This document shows positions 1-9,022 of a stretch of DNA of 51,258 nucleotides, piece after piece. The stretch is from an uncultured Aquimarina sp. (GTDB lineage Bacteria > Bacteroidota > Bacteroidia > Flavobacteriales > Flavobacteriaceae), in the NCBI GenBank assembly GCA_947498705.1, contig CANMLW010000022.1:1-51258 (forward strand). Reading direction: 5' to 3'. Position 1 is the first letter of the stretch; each line of letters starts with the position of its first letter. Below the pieces are notes generated by a model. The model saw nothing but the letters and a program-made list of their open reading frames with translations, searched no databases and was not told where the DNA came from. A program made the position numbers and the translations under genes.

Positions 1-86
1 TACGTTTTTTCCGTTGTTCTTCTGAATGTTTCATAAATAAGTCGATTTTGTGTCAACTTATTTCAGGACAAGACATAGTAATAACC

Positions 87-118
87 AAAAAAGCCAGACA
101 ATATTGTCTGGCTTTTTT
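87..118. terminator. Bidirectional intrinsic terminator
   Basis: A perfect 32-nt palindrome: six A, GCCAGACAAT, its complement, then six T. With an A-tract on one side and a T-tract on the other it can end transcription on both strands. It would serve the small minus-strand gene that stops at 182 and any plus-strand gene entering from the left edge. I could not assign a coding frame to bases 1-86. Confidence 0.85.
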
Positions 119-181
119 GTTTTTTGTTATTTCTCAAATACACTATTCCTATGATAATTTCAACATTATAAAAAATCGTAT

Positions 182-487
182 TTAAGAAATAGGACGCGTA
201 TGATATCCTCCATCATAATATATCTCACAGGAACCTCCGGGTGATGCTGTTCCTGAAGCTAATAGTTCATCAAATAATGCTGCTTTAAACCATTTAATCC
301 TATAGCTTTTGCATTTATCTCCAGCTGATTTAGTCCAATCCAGCGTATTTCCGTTCGAAATAGTCCCTACCCCTCCTTCTACCGGAAATATCTGAGCCGC
401 ATCCTTTGCATTATAAATACAAAATTTAAGACTATCTTTTCCCGTTTCACTTTTTGTTGTTCCGTTTTTGAGCTTAAGTGTTGACAT
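182..487 (-). CDS. Small hypothetical protein, 101 aa
   Basis: I do not recognise this protein. It is a hydrophilic 101-residue chain with three cysteines (near residues 23, 59 and 87) and no signal peptide or membrane segment. It starts MSTLKLKNGT and ends in a Gly/Tyr-rich stretch (YYDGGYHT). An ATG start and a strong terminator about 60 bp past the stop support a real single-gene unit. It stands alone between the window edge and the Cys/His repeat protein. It could be a small secreted or peptide-like product, but it lacks a double-glycine leader, so I assign no function. Confidence 0.5.
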   Translation of the reverse strand: MSTLKLKNGTTKSETGKDSLKFCIYNAKDAAQIFPVEGGVGTISNGNTLDWTKSAGDKCKSYRIKWFKAALFDELLASGTASPGGSCEIYYDGGYHTRPIS

Positions 488-645
488 GATTACGTTATTT
501 TATATGATTTAGAGTAAAAGTATGAAAATCACCATTTTTCTTAACTAACTGAAAACCATATAAAAACAAGTAAATATACACTATTTATGAAATTTATTCT
601 GAACCTATCTTTAAATACAATAGGTTTCAAAAAACAAAATAAATT

Positions 646-1833
646 TCACTCTACATGAACCCCACAATACTTCATATAAGCAGACCCGTAGGATCGTATT
701 TTAGAATATTCATCACAGCTTTGATGATTACACATAGGTGTATGCTCTAAACAATAAGGCGTTTGTAGTTTTTTTGCTCCCAAACTATCTATCCGGGCAA
801 TATTATAACAACCATCCACTTTACAAGTATTTTTATGAGTCGCGCAGTATTTTTGATAACCAGATCCAAAGTAACTTACCTGTGCATGATTGTTACAAGA
901 AGGGGTACTACACTTGGGAGTATGCACGTTACAATAACTGGTTTGTTCACTTTTATAACCAGAATCATCTACTCGGGCACTGATATAACAATTATCCACT
1001 TTACAGGTATATTTATGACCTCTGCAATATTTCTGATAACCCGACCCAAAATAATTTACTTGTGCAAAATTGGAGCAAGAAGGATTAGCGCATTCGGGAG
1101 TATGTAAATCACAATAATTTGTTTGTTCTCCTCTCTTTATAGAAGTATCTATTCTAGCGATTCTATAGCAATCATCCACTTTACAGGTATATCTATGATT
1201 TTCGCAATATTTTTGATAACCCGATCCAAAATAATTTACTTTGGAAAAATTAGAACAAGAAGGGCTACCACATTTTGGGGTATGCAGCTCACAATACTCT
1301 GTTTGCTCTACCCTATGTCCCGAATCATCAATTCTAGACATATTATAGCAATTGGTAATTTTACATGTATGGGCGTGCTCTTTACAAAAATCTAAAAATT
1401 GTGGCCCTAAATAATTTAATAATCTTGGTTCTTTGCAATTATGGATAGAGCATTGCGGAGTATGTATTACACAATATATCGAAGACTTATACATGTATCC
1501 AGAATTGTATATCAGCCTTTTTTCTTTACACTGTGAATTGGTACAAATTTTCACATTTTCCTTAGTTACATCTACCTGATTATTTGTGTCGATCAATGGA
1601 TTTACACTCGACCTGGAGTGCCTTTTCTGATCTGCGTACGGATTGATTTTTTCTAAATTAGAAAGGACACTGGTGGTACCAATATCTGGAATAATTTTAT
1701 AATGTGGTTGCACATAAGTTCCGTCGCTATGATAATACCCTTCTACCTTTACATAATTAGAATCTGTTTGGGCAGAAATCCAAATGGCGTTAGCGATTAA
1801 GAAAATAAAAGTGAATATAATTTTTAACCTCAT
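646..1833 (-). CDS. Exported Cys/His repeat protein, 395 aa
   Basis: A cleavable signal peptide (residues 1-22, hydrophobic core IIFTFIFLIANAIW, cleavage after SAQ) precedes a pro-region to about residue 90. The rest, to the end, is about ten short modules. Each shows C-x4/5-C, a 14-20 residue spacer with an aromatic/Gly core (YFGSGYQKYC or QTxYC), then Y-C-x2-H. Two module types alternate: CKVDxCYxxARID...QTxYCxxHTPxC, and PSCxNxxxVxYFGSGYQKYCxxH. The spacing of three Cys and one His per module resembles a small CCCH metal site, but the protein looks exported, where disulfides are also possible. I know no named family for it. A single ATG start is preceded by an A+T-rich spacer. Confidence 0.75.
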   Translation of the reverse strand: MRLKIIFTFIFLIANAIWISAQTDSNYVKVEGYYHSDGTYVQPHYKIIPDIGTTSVLSNLEKINPYADQKRHSRSSVNPLIDTNNQVDVTKENVKICTNSQCKEKRLIYNSGYMYKSSIYCVIHTPQCSIHNCKEPRLLNYLGPQFLDFCKEHAHTCKITNCYNMSRIDDSGHRVEQTEYCELHTPKCGSPSCSNFSKVNYFGSGYQKYCENHRYTCKVDDCYRIARIDTSIKRGEQTNYCDLHTPECANPSCSNFAQVNYFGSGYQKYCRGHKYTCKVDNCYISARVDDSGYKSEQTSYCNVHTPKCSTPSCNNHAQVSYFGSGYQKYCATHKNTCKVDGCYNIARIDSLGAKKLQTPYCLEHTPMCNHQSCDEYSKIRSYGSAYMKYCGVHVE

Positions 1834-2003
1834 GTAGTGATTTATTTTTATAAACCTGCATACAACTTGTATACAGTAATAAACTCACTACCAACTATCT
1901 ATTTGCTCAATAATTATTCACAAATCTACAACCACTTTTTAAGCAATCACTTACGGAAAACCTTAACGGATAATACTATTTTTTTTGTAAGGGAAATATA
2001 TAT

Positions 2004-2375
2004 TTAAACATGCTGATCTACTAATATTGTATTTCCGTCGGGATCCAATACTACAAAACTTGCCGGTCCCGAAGTACTTTCATCAGCTTCCTGAACTAAT
2101 TTAACACCGTTTTCTTTTAGGTTTTTCTGTATCTCACGTACATCATCAAAACCATCAAGTAGTTTGGCATCTGTATCCCAACCAGGGTTAAATGTTAAAA
2201 TGTTATTTTCAAACATCCCTTGAAACAAACCTATTAATGAATTTTCGTTTTTCATGATTAGATATTTTTTTTCCATATCTCCTGCAAAAACTTTAAATCC
2301 AAGGTTCTCATAAAAGTTCTTTGAAAGTGTAAGATCCTTAACACTAAGGCTTACCGAAAATGCTCCTAATTTCAT
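2004..2375 (-). CDS. VOC family (glyoxalase/bleomycin-resistance-like) protein
   Basis: The 123-residue protein has the two beta-alpha-beta-beta-beta halves of the vicinal oxygen chelate fold. The first half begins GAFSVSLSVKDLTLSKNFYE with YENLGFKVF; the second ends FVVLDPDGNTILVDQHV, the usual VOC end motif DPDGN. The length is normal for a single-domain VOC protein. These proteins act in the cytoplasm on varied substrates, often with a divalent metal, and the sequence does not reveal the substrate. The gene is alone, with about 170 bp free on each side. Confidence 0.85.
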   Translation of the reverse strand: MKLGAFSVSLSVKDLTLSKNFYENLGFKVFAGDMEKKYLIMKNENSLIGLFQGMFENNILTFNPGWDTDAKLLDGFDDVREIQKNLKENGVKLVQEADESTSGPASFVVLDPDGNTILVDQHV

Positions 2376-2544
2376 CTTATTTATTTTTGTGATTTTCTAT
2401 AATATCGGTATCTACACTTCAATATAGCTATTAGAAGTTGTTTTTCAACATAATCAAAAAACATAAGCCTCTATTAGACCACATAAATCATCCAAACAAA
2501 CACAGCTACCCTTCTAAAGAACAATAATTAGAAACAAAACTTAC

Positions 2545-3858
2545 TTAATCCAACCGAACAATTTTTGCTCCTATTGCTCTTAAACGCTCATCGATATTTT
2601 CATATCCGCGATCAATTTGTTCTATATTATGAATTGTAGAAGTTCCTTTGGCACTTAATGCCGCTATTAACAACGATATTCCTGCTCTAATATCAGGAGA
2701 AACCATGGTAGTTGCTTTTAATATCGACGCAAAGTTATGACCAATAATAGTTGCCCTGTGCGGATCACATAAAATAATCTTTGCCCCCATGTCAATCAAT
2801 TTATCGACAAAAAACAAACGGCTCTCGAACATTTTTTGATGCACCATTACTTCTCCCCTTGCTTGCGTTGCTACTACTAATACAATACTTAATAAATCTG
2901 GAGTAAACCCAGGCCAGGGTGCATCAGAAATTGTCATAAATGACCCATCTATATAACTTTCTATCTGATAACCATTTTCATGAGCAGGAATATAAATATC
3001 ATCATTTACTTTTTCGAGAGTTATCCCAAGTTTTCTAAATGTACTAGGTATAACTCCTAGATTTTCCCAACTCACATTTTTAATGGTAATTTCGCTTTTG
3101 GTCATGGCCGCTAATCCAATCCATGAACCAATCTCTATCATATCTGGCAATATTCTATGTTCACAACCTTGTAATACACTTACGCCTTCAATGGTTAACA
3201 AATTAGACCCTACGCCAGAAATCTTGGCTCCCATAGAAATCAGCATTTTACATAACTGCTGTAGGTAAGGTTCGCAAGCTGCATTATAAATTATAGTTGT
3301 TCCTTTTGCCAATACGGCTGCCATTACAATATTTGCGGTACCGGTTACTGATGCTTCATCCAAAAGCATATAGGTTCCTACCAAACCTTCGGGTGCTTCG
3401 ACACCATAAAACCGTTCTTCTTTATTATATCTAAACTCGGCTCCAAGATTAATAAATCCTTCGAAATGAGTATCCAAACGTCTTCTTCCTATTTTATCAC
3501 CACCCGGACGCGGAATATACCCTTTCCCGAATCGTGCTAATAAGGGTCCAACAATCATTATAGAACCTCTAAGTCCACTACCCTCTTCTTTAAATTTTTG
3601 ACTTTCTAGATAAGAAAGATCTAAATCGTCACTTTTAAAAGAGTATTTACCCTTTTCTAATTTTTGAATCTTTACCCCTAAATTCCCTAAAATATCAATC
3701 AATTTGTTGACATCTCTTATATCTGGTATGTTAGAAATTATAACTTCTTCTGAGGTTAACAGTACAGCACAAAGTATCTGTAAAGCTTCGTTTTTTGCAC
3801 CTTGAGGCGTGATTTCACCTTTAAGTTGATATCCTCCTTCTATTTGAAAAGTACCCAT
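2545..3858 (-). CDS. murA: UDP-N-acetylglucosamine 1-carboxyvinyltransferase MurA
   Basis: MurA transfers enolpyruvate from PEP to UDP-GlcNAc, the first committed cytoplasmic step of peptidoglycan synthesis. The 437-residue length is right for the EPT-fold enzyme. The substrate-binding Lys22-Asn23 pair is present (GAKNEALQ), as are the repeated inside-out alpha/beta units. The catalytic-loop motif that reads PGGC in Escherichia coli reads PGGD here (Asp121 in RPGGDKIGRR). An Asp at this position is known in natural fosfomycin-insensitive MurA enzymes. The DUF4290 gene follows 54 bp downstream on the same strand, so the two are probably cotranscribed. Confidence 0.96.
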   Translation of the reverse strand: MGTFQIEGGYQLKGEITPQGAKNEALQILCAVLLTSEEVIISNIPDIRDVNKLIDILGNLGVKIQKLEKGKYSFKSDDLDLSYLESQKFKEEGSGLRGSIMIVGPLLARFGKGYIPRPGGDKIGRRRLDTHFEGFINLGAEFRYNKEERFYGVEAPEGLVGTYMLLDEASVTGTANIVMAAVLAKGTTIIYNAACEPYLQQLCKMLISMGAKISGVGSNLLTIEGVSVLQGCEHRILPDMIEIGSWIGLAAMTKSEITIKNVSWENLGVIPSTFRKLGITLEKVNDDIYIPAHENGYQIESYIDGSFMTISDAPWPGFTPDLLSIVLVVATQARGEVMVHQKMFESRLFFVDKLIDMGAKIILCDPHRATIIGHNFASILKATTMVSPDIRAGISLLIAALSAKGTSTIHNIEQIDRGYENIDERLRAIGAKIVRLD

Positions 3859-3912
3859 TAAGCAGTAAGTGGTTAGTAGTTAATAAAATTGAAGTATGAT
3901 TATGTGTAATAT

Positions 3913-4560
3913 CTAGTATCGCTTTTTACCGCGATTGTTATTTCTGTAATTCTTTTTACCTCCAGAATTGCTTTGCTTTTTCTTTTTACCTCTCATTAAA
4001 TCTGACGAACCTGTAAGATCTTCACTACTTCCTTTTAGGTTTATTCTACCATCACTCAATTCATAAAGATGGTTAAAAATAGCTGCATCTTCTACTGTAT
4101 CTTTGTTCCAGTTTAAGTAGCACTTTTTCATATGATTGGCAATCGTATAAGTAAGTGCTGTTTTCAACTCTCCCTCTTCCCATTCATTGGCAACATCGAT
4201 CATTCTCTTTATATTATTTCCATAAAATCGATATTTTGGAAAATTTTGAGGGTATTCTAGCGGTTCTGGTCTTTCCTGTAACTTTTCTTTGGTCAGTACC
4301 GGAAAAGGAGTATCAACATCTAATTTAAAATCGCTAATAATAAACAATTGATCCCATAATTTATGCTGAAACTCGGGAACATCACGTAAATGTGGTTGTA
4401 AATTTCCCATTACCGCGATAATTGACTTTGCTACTTTATTACGCTCTTCTCTATCTTCAACACCAACTGCATAGCTGATCATTTTTTGTAAATGACGCCC
4501 ATATTCTGGAATAATCAGTTTTTCACGTTCGGTATTATATTCTATATTATTAATATCCAT
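3913..4560 (-). CDS. DUF4290 family protein
   Basis: A 215-residue soluble protein of a Bacteroidota-restricted family of unknown function (DUF4290 by my recognition; start MDINNIEYNTEREKLIIPEYGRH). The body is mainly helical and the last 30 residues are very basic and Gly/Asn-rich (RGKKKKQSNSGGKKNYRNNN), suggesting nucleic acid contact through a disordered tail. Such genes commonly sit next to murA in this phylum, as here (54-bp gap, same strand). No signal peptide or membrane segment is visible. Confidence 0.85.
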   Translation of the reverse strand: MDINNIEYNTEREKLIIPEYGRHLQKMISYAVGVEDREERNKVAKSIIAVMGNLQPHLRDVPEFQHKLWDQLFIISDFKLDVDTPFPVLTKEKLQERPEPLEYPQNFPKYRFYGNNIKRMIDVANEWEEGELKTALTYTIANHMKKCYLNWNKDTVEDAAIFNHLYELSDGRINLKGSSEDLTGSSDLMRGKKKKQSNSGGKKNYRNNNRGKKRY

Positions 4561-4843
4561 AAAAGTTATGTAAAAATTGTGTAGATATAGTCAAAAAATA
4601 AATCTATAAAGTGCTGTCAGAAAATTTATAAAGGACTGTTTTGCAAGTAACATCCATATAACCTATCGCTACTATAAGGTTATGACCTGATCATTGATTT
4701 GTATTTTGGGCTATTCTAATATTTGTTTCGCAAAATACTAAAATAAAACAAGTATGTTATCCTCATTCGAAAATTTATTTATTACCAAATAATTTTGAAC
4801 GATAACAAAGATAAAGATACCTTTTTGGCAGCCACTCAAATCT

Positions 4844-5128
4844 CTATAATGAAATTACTCCTTCAACCTTTGTTGCTACCTCTTTATATTTGATAATAAC
4901 ATGATCTGGGTCCTTCATTCGAACCTTTATAGAAACACTGGTGTACTTACCATTTTTTGACTGTTTTGTTTCTATTACAGCTCCCAGGTTATTAAAAATC
5001 TGTTCGATCTGTTGTATTTTTTCAATATTTGTAGGAACTATAAACTTATATAGGTAGGCTGATGGCCAATTTGACGTTTCTTCTAATTGGCCTTTTAGTT
5101 TTTTATAAAACTCTTCTTGATCTTTCAT
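4844..5128 (-). CDS. DUF493 (YbeD-like) small protein
   Basis: A short cytoplasmic protein of the DUF493/YbeD ferredoxin-like fold, often viewed as a small ligand-binding regulatory domain. Typical features are WPSAYLYKFIVPT near the N terminus and a beta strand YTSVSIKVRM near the middle. I take the ATG at 5128 (MKDQEEFYKKLK, 94 aa) because it matches the family's usual start; an in-frame ATG four codons upstream (5140) is also possible. The DUF4290 gene lies 283 bp downstream. That gap holds only a weak hairpin (ATAACCT...AGGTTAT near 4658-4683) with no T-tract. Confidence 0.85.
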   Translation of the reverse strand: MKDQEEFYKKLKGQLEETSNWPSAYLYKFIVPTNIEKIQQIEQIFNNLGAVIETKQSKNGKYTSVSIKVRMKDPDHVIIKYKEVATKVEGVISL

Positions 5129-5187
5129 ATATTTTAACAAAGCAAATGTTGCAACAAAGATACGGTTATGATTTATAAAAATAAAGC

Positions 5188-5802
5188 TTAGACAAAATGG
5201 TCTTTTATCAATAGTTGATATTCTTCAAAAGTATCGATGTCAATATTTTTGTTTTCTGAAGAAACCTCATAAATCTCTGTCGTATACTTCTTTAAAATAT
5301 GCCGTGCTCCATAGTCAGAATCAAGCTGCCGTAACTCATTAAAATAGCCTTTAGACAATAACACTGGCACCCCCACACCATCTTTATTACTTGTAGCAAC
5401 TATTGTTTTATCACTATTTATATATTTATTAATTAATCCTGCATAATGATTAGTATCAATCAATGGTTGATCCACAAGCGAAATTAAAACTCCATCGTAT
5501 GATTCTTCGTCTTTTTGAAGTGCTATAATACCGTTTCGAATAGAAGTTCCCATCCCTAATTGCCAATCTTTATTCTTAATTATTTCTACAGGAAAAACCT
5601 TAATCTGATTGTAAATTTCGTTATAATACGCTCCTAATATTACATATGTTTTTACAGTATCTAAGTGTAATGATTGCTCTATAGCGTGCCCTATTAAGGT
5701 GGTAGATCTCCAGGGCAACAATTGTTTGCACCTTCCCATTCTATCAGACTTTCCTGCTGCCAGGATCAAATGTGCTATCTTAGGCTTTATAGATGATGAC
5801 AT
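5188..5802 (-). CDS. MobA-like nucleotidyltransferase (MocA-type)
   Basis: A nucleotidyltransferase of the MobA/GlmU type with the N-terminal nucleotide-binding signature LILAAGKSDRMGRCKQLLPW and the metal-binding region LISLVDQPL. Relatives transfer CMP or GMP to molybdopterin. As the last gene of a molybdenum hydroxylase operon behind xdhC, cofactor maturation (molybdopterin cytosine dinucleotide synthesis) is the likely role. The start could be ATG 5829 (213 aa) or ATG 5802 (204 aa); I prefer 5802 because it overlaps xdhC by only 23 bp and places the signature near the N terminus as in relatives. The length is typical. Confidence 0.88.
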   Translation of the reverse strand: MSSSIKPKIAHLILAAGKSDRMGRCKQLLPWRSTTLIGHAIEQSLHLDTVKTYVILGAYYNEIYNQIKVFPVEIIKNKDWQLGMGTSIRNGIIALQKDEESYDGVLISLVDQPLIDTNHYAGLINKYINSDKTIVATSNKDGVGVPVLLSKGYFNELRQLDSDYGARHILKKYTTEIYEVSSENKNIDIDTFEEYQLLIKDHFV

Positions 5803-6835
5803 TTTTATCTTTCTTTTTTGGGGTGTCATGTATAGCCCCTTTTTTCTTATGTAAAGGTATTGGGTCCTGTTCTCTAATTACTGATAAGATCTCTGCAATG
5901 ATAGAAATTGCAATTTCTTCTGGGGTTTCTGCTCCCAAATTTAATCCCGCAGGGCCATGAATAAGTGCTATAAATTCTTCTGTGATATCTGTCGAATAGT
6001 CCAACAAACCCGAAAGTAATTTTTCTCGACGCTTTGCTGGTCCTAACACACCAATGTATATCGGTATTGCATTTTTAAGAGCCTGTAAATACAATAAGTC
6101 TTTTGCAAAATTATGATTCATCAAAACAATTGCTGTTTGGCGATCCATAACTTCTATTTCTAAGTCCTCTGGGGCATTATACAAAATTTTATTTGCTCCA
6201 GGAAAATCTTCTAGTGTTGCTGTATGTTGGGGAGAGCACACAATAGTAACTTCCCATTTGGTAGCCGCAGCCAACTTACATAATTGCTCTGCATCATGTT
6301 CTGTACCTATAATTACTAACCTAAAACAAGGTTGCATGTCCCGATCAAAACTTTCTAAAGTATCATCCAGAATACCGGTTTCAGAAAAGTAATATTGCTG
6401 ATCATCTCCAAAACGCAGTATTGATCCCATACCTATCTCTTCTACCATCGTTTTAGAATATAGAGTTTCTATACGAAACGGGATTCTTGCAACCAAATGT
6501 TCCTTAATAGCATCGATGGTAGCAAACGTAATATCAAATTTCTCGATCAAAATATACAACAACCCTTCACAACCCAATCTATATTTACCATCATAGGTCA
6601 TCATTCTTGATTTCCCTGATACAAATACGTATTGTGCCTGTCGAAGCACTTCTTTTTCTACACACCCACCACTTACTGCTCCAATCATCTTATTATTTTC
6701 CAGAATAAGCATTCCGACTCCAGGCCTTCTATATGAAGAACCTTCTATATCGACAACTGTTGCCAAAACAGCAGACATTCCTAATTGTTTGGCATTAGAA
6801 TATGCCTCTATTATTTCTTTAAACTCATGTGTCAT
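5780..6835 (-). CDS. XdhC/CoxI family molybdenum cofactor insertion protein
   Basis: A 351-residue XdhC family protein with the N-terminal XdhC_CoxI domain (GSSYRRPGVGMLI, GAVSGGCVEKEV) and the C-terminal Rossmann-like domain (RLVIIGTEHDAEQL, then IYIGVLGPAKRREKLL and IHGPAGLNLGAETPEEIAISI). XdhC proteins bind the molybdenum cofactor, help sulfurate it and deliver it to xanthine-dehydrogenase-type enzymes. The gene lies 13 bp after the large subunit gene and overlaps the MobA-like gene, so it is in the same operon and probably serves that enzyme. Confidence 0.93.
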   Translation of the reverse strand: MTHEFKEIIEAYSNAKQLGMSAVLATVVDIEGSSYRRPGVGMLILENNKMIGAVSGGCVEKEVLRQAQYVFVSGKSRMMTYDGKYRLGCEGLLYILIEKFDITFATIDAIKEHLVARIPFRIETLYSKTMVEEIGMGSILRFGDDQQYYFSETGILDDTLESFDRDMQPCFRLVIIGTEHDAEQLCKLAAATKWEVTIVCSPQHTATLEDFPGANKILYNAPEDLEIEVMDRQTAIVLMNHNFAKDLLYLQALKNAIPIYIGVLGPAKRREKLLSGLLDYSTDITEEFIALIHGPAGLNLGAETPEEIAISIIAEILSVIREQDPIPLHKKKGAIHDTPKKKDKNVIIYKA

Positions 6836-6848
6836 ACTTCACTCCTCT

Positions 6849-9002
6849 TTATCCCAAAGGTGCTTTTGTATCCATATTTTTAATAAATGGTTGTTTATAT
6901 ATTCGTATGCCTTTTGCAGCTTTAATGGCGTTAGCTACAGCTCCGCCTGCTGGTGGTAATGTGGGCTCACCTAATCCTGTAGGAGCAATATCGCTATCTA
7001 CAAAATACGTTTCTACGAGTGGTGCTTCATTAGCACGTATAAGTCTATACGTAGTAAAGTTTTGATCCTGTGGCACTCCTTCTTTAAAAGAAAAGTCGCC
7101 ATACATTGCATGCCCTACCCCATCAATTACACCGCCCTCAATTTGGTTTTTTGCCCCCAAAGGATTTACTACGACTCCACAATCTACAACACAAATCACT
7201 TTTTTTACTACCGGAGCATCGTTTTGAAGAACTACCTCGGCAACCTCTGCAACATGGGTATTATGACAATAGTATGCACTAAAACCTTGATAAACTCCGC
7301 TTTTTGCTTTGCCCCATCCCGATTTATCAACAGCAACTTTAATCACATTTTCTAATCGTTCTGGAGAATATTGAATCCTTTCATCGGTCGTTCCTTTCAC
7401 TTTTTGCAATAAATCCAAACGAAGTTTTATAGTATCAACTTCTAATACTTCTGCCAGTTCATCAAAAAAACTTTGCTCTGCAAAAGATAAAAAATTGGTA
7501 TAGGGAGCTCTCCAGGCTCCTGTGGTAATCTTACTATTATAATTTGCCACGTCTACCTGGTAATTTTCTATGGCACCTGCCGGAAAAAAATTAGGTATTA
7601 ACCCATACATATTCGAGTTTACAGAAGCTTCTTTAAGATGGTACCCGGTAATAGCACCATCTTTTATAGAGGCACTAATTTTATATTTGATAGCTGGGCG
7701 ATATATACCTGCAGACATATCATCCTCTCTAGAATACACTACCTTGATCGGCTTTTGGGATATTTTTGATATTTCTGCCGCTTCTAGCGCAAAATCACCA
7801 TATAATCGCCTACCAAAGCCACCTCCCATTCTGGTCATTTCTACTGACACCTCTTCTGGATCACGTTCTAATAATCTAGCAACTCTTCTTGCGGTGCCAG
7901 CAGGAGTTTGTATAGGGCCTACTAACCGTGCTCTATCCGATGTAACCTCTGCAAAAAAGTTCATTGGCTCCATGCAATTGTGTGGTAAAAAAGGAGACTC
8001 ATATACTCTCTCGATCACTTTGTCAGCTTGTGCAAAAGCCTTCTTCACATTTCCATCTGCACGTAATGTTTCAAATTTATTTCCATTAAGAAGGTCTGTA
8101 AGTGCTTTTTCAATACCTTCTGTACTTTCTAATTGGGTATCGGTAGTCCAACTTGCTTTTAAAGCTTTTTTACCTTTCATGGCAGTCCATGTATCTTTTG
8201 CTAGTACTGCTATTTTATCTCCAAACTTAACAACACTATGAACTCCATCTATCACAGTTGCTTCTGTATCATCACAGGATGCCAATTTTTGCCCAAAAGC
8301 TGGTGGTCTCAACACAGATGCATACAACATTCCTTCTTCCTTATAATCCATCCCATAAAGTGATGCTCCTGTAATGATCTTTTCTACATCTACATTGGGA
8401 ATATCTTTGCCTATGATTTTAAAATCTTTTGGATCTTTTAGAGTGACATTTTCGGGAATTTCTAGCGTTGCCGCTGTTTTAACCACATCACCATATCCTA
8501 ATGTATCTCCATTTGCGTTTGAAATTACTCCATTATTTGTTGTACACTCTGATGGGTTTACACCCCATTTTGCAGCTGCCGCATTAATAAGCATTTGTCT
8601 GGCGGTGGCCCCTGTTTGCCTTAATGGCTCCCAACCTTGCCTTAAAGATTGACTTCCTCCTGCTACCTGTCTTGTAAAGTTTTTGGTATCCAAAGCTCCT
8701 TGTGCTACTATAACACGATCCCAGAGAACATCTAATTCTTCTGCAATTAGCATGGGCATCGAGGTTTTTACTCCTTGTCCAATTTCTGGATTAGGTGAAA
8801 AAATAGTAACCATTCCATTGTCTGCAATCTTTATAAATGCATTAAAATCATTAAAATTTAATTTAGAAATATCTACTGGCGGGGCTACCTCTGGTTTGCA
8901 TGCCTGAAACAAATTGAACCCTATTAGCATCCCTCCTCCTGCCAATGCCGAGGTTTTTATAAAAGACCTTCTGCTTATTGAAGGTGTTATTACATCTTTC
9001 AT
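6849..9002 (-). CDS. Tat-exported molybdopterin large subunit (isoquinoline 1-oxidoreductase beta type)
   Basis: The 717-residue molybdopterin-binding subunit of a xanthine dehydrogenase/aldehyde oxidase family enzyme of the IorB type. A twin-arginine signal (ISRRSFIKTSALAGG) at residues 9-25 means the folded enzyme is exported; the cysteine in LFQACKP just after it might allow lipid attachment but is not a textbook lipobox. Visible family motifs are EIGQGVKTSMPMLIAEEL, GGGFGRR, and near the C terminus GLGEPTLPPAGGAVANAI, whose Glu is the catalytic base in the family. The 2Fe-2S subunit gene lies 20 bp upstream. The substrate (aldehyde or N-heterocycle) cannot be told from sequence. Confidence 0.92.
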   Translation of the reverse strand: MKDVITPSISRRSFIKTSALAGGGMLIGFNLFQACKPEVAPPVDISKLNFNDFNAFIKIADNGMVTIFSPNPEIGQGVKTSMPMLIAEELDVLWDRVIVAQGALDTKNFTRQVAGGSQSLRQGWEPLRQTGATARQMLINAAAAKWGVNPSECTTNNGVISNANGDTLGYGDVVKTAATLEIPENVTLKDPKDFKIIGKDIPNVDVEKIITGASLYGMDYKEEGMLYASVLRPPAFGQKLASCDDTEATVIDGVHSVVKFGDKIAVLAKDTWTAMKGKKALKASWTTDTQLESTEGIEKALTDLLNGNKFETLRADGNVKKAFAQADKVIERVYESPFLPHNCMEPMNFFAEVTSDRARLVGPIQTPAGTARRVARLLERDPEEVSVEMTRMGGGFGRRLYGDFALEAAEISKISQKPIKVVYSREDDMSAGIYRPAIKYKISASIKDGAITGYHLKEASVNSNMYGLIPNFFPAGAIENYQVDVANYNSKITTGAWRAPYTNFLSFAEQSFFDELAEVLEVDTIKLRLDLLQKVKGTTDERIQYSPERLENVIKVAVDKSGWGKAKSGVYQGFSAYYCHNTHVAEVAEVVLQNDAPVVKKVICVVDCGVVVNPLGAKNQIEGGVIDGVGHAMYGDFSFKEGVPQDQNFTTYRLIRANEAPLVETYFVDSDIAPTGLGEPTLPPAGGAVANAIKAAKGIRIYKQPFIKNMDTKAPLG

Positions 9003-9022
9003 ATTCTAAAAATTTAAAAGGG

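Noticed and set aside
1..86. 3' end of a plus-strand gene at the left edge
   Set aside because: All three frames are short before a stop and none shows a recognisable C terminus.
738..1395. Plus-strand frames opposite the Cys/His repeat protein
   Set aside because: They mirror the repeats of the minus-strand gene and have no signal or domain of their own.
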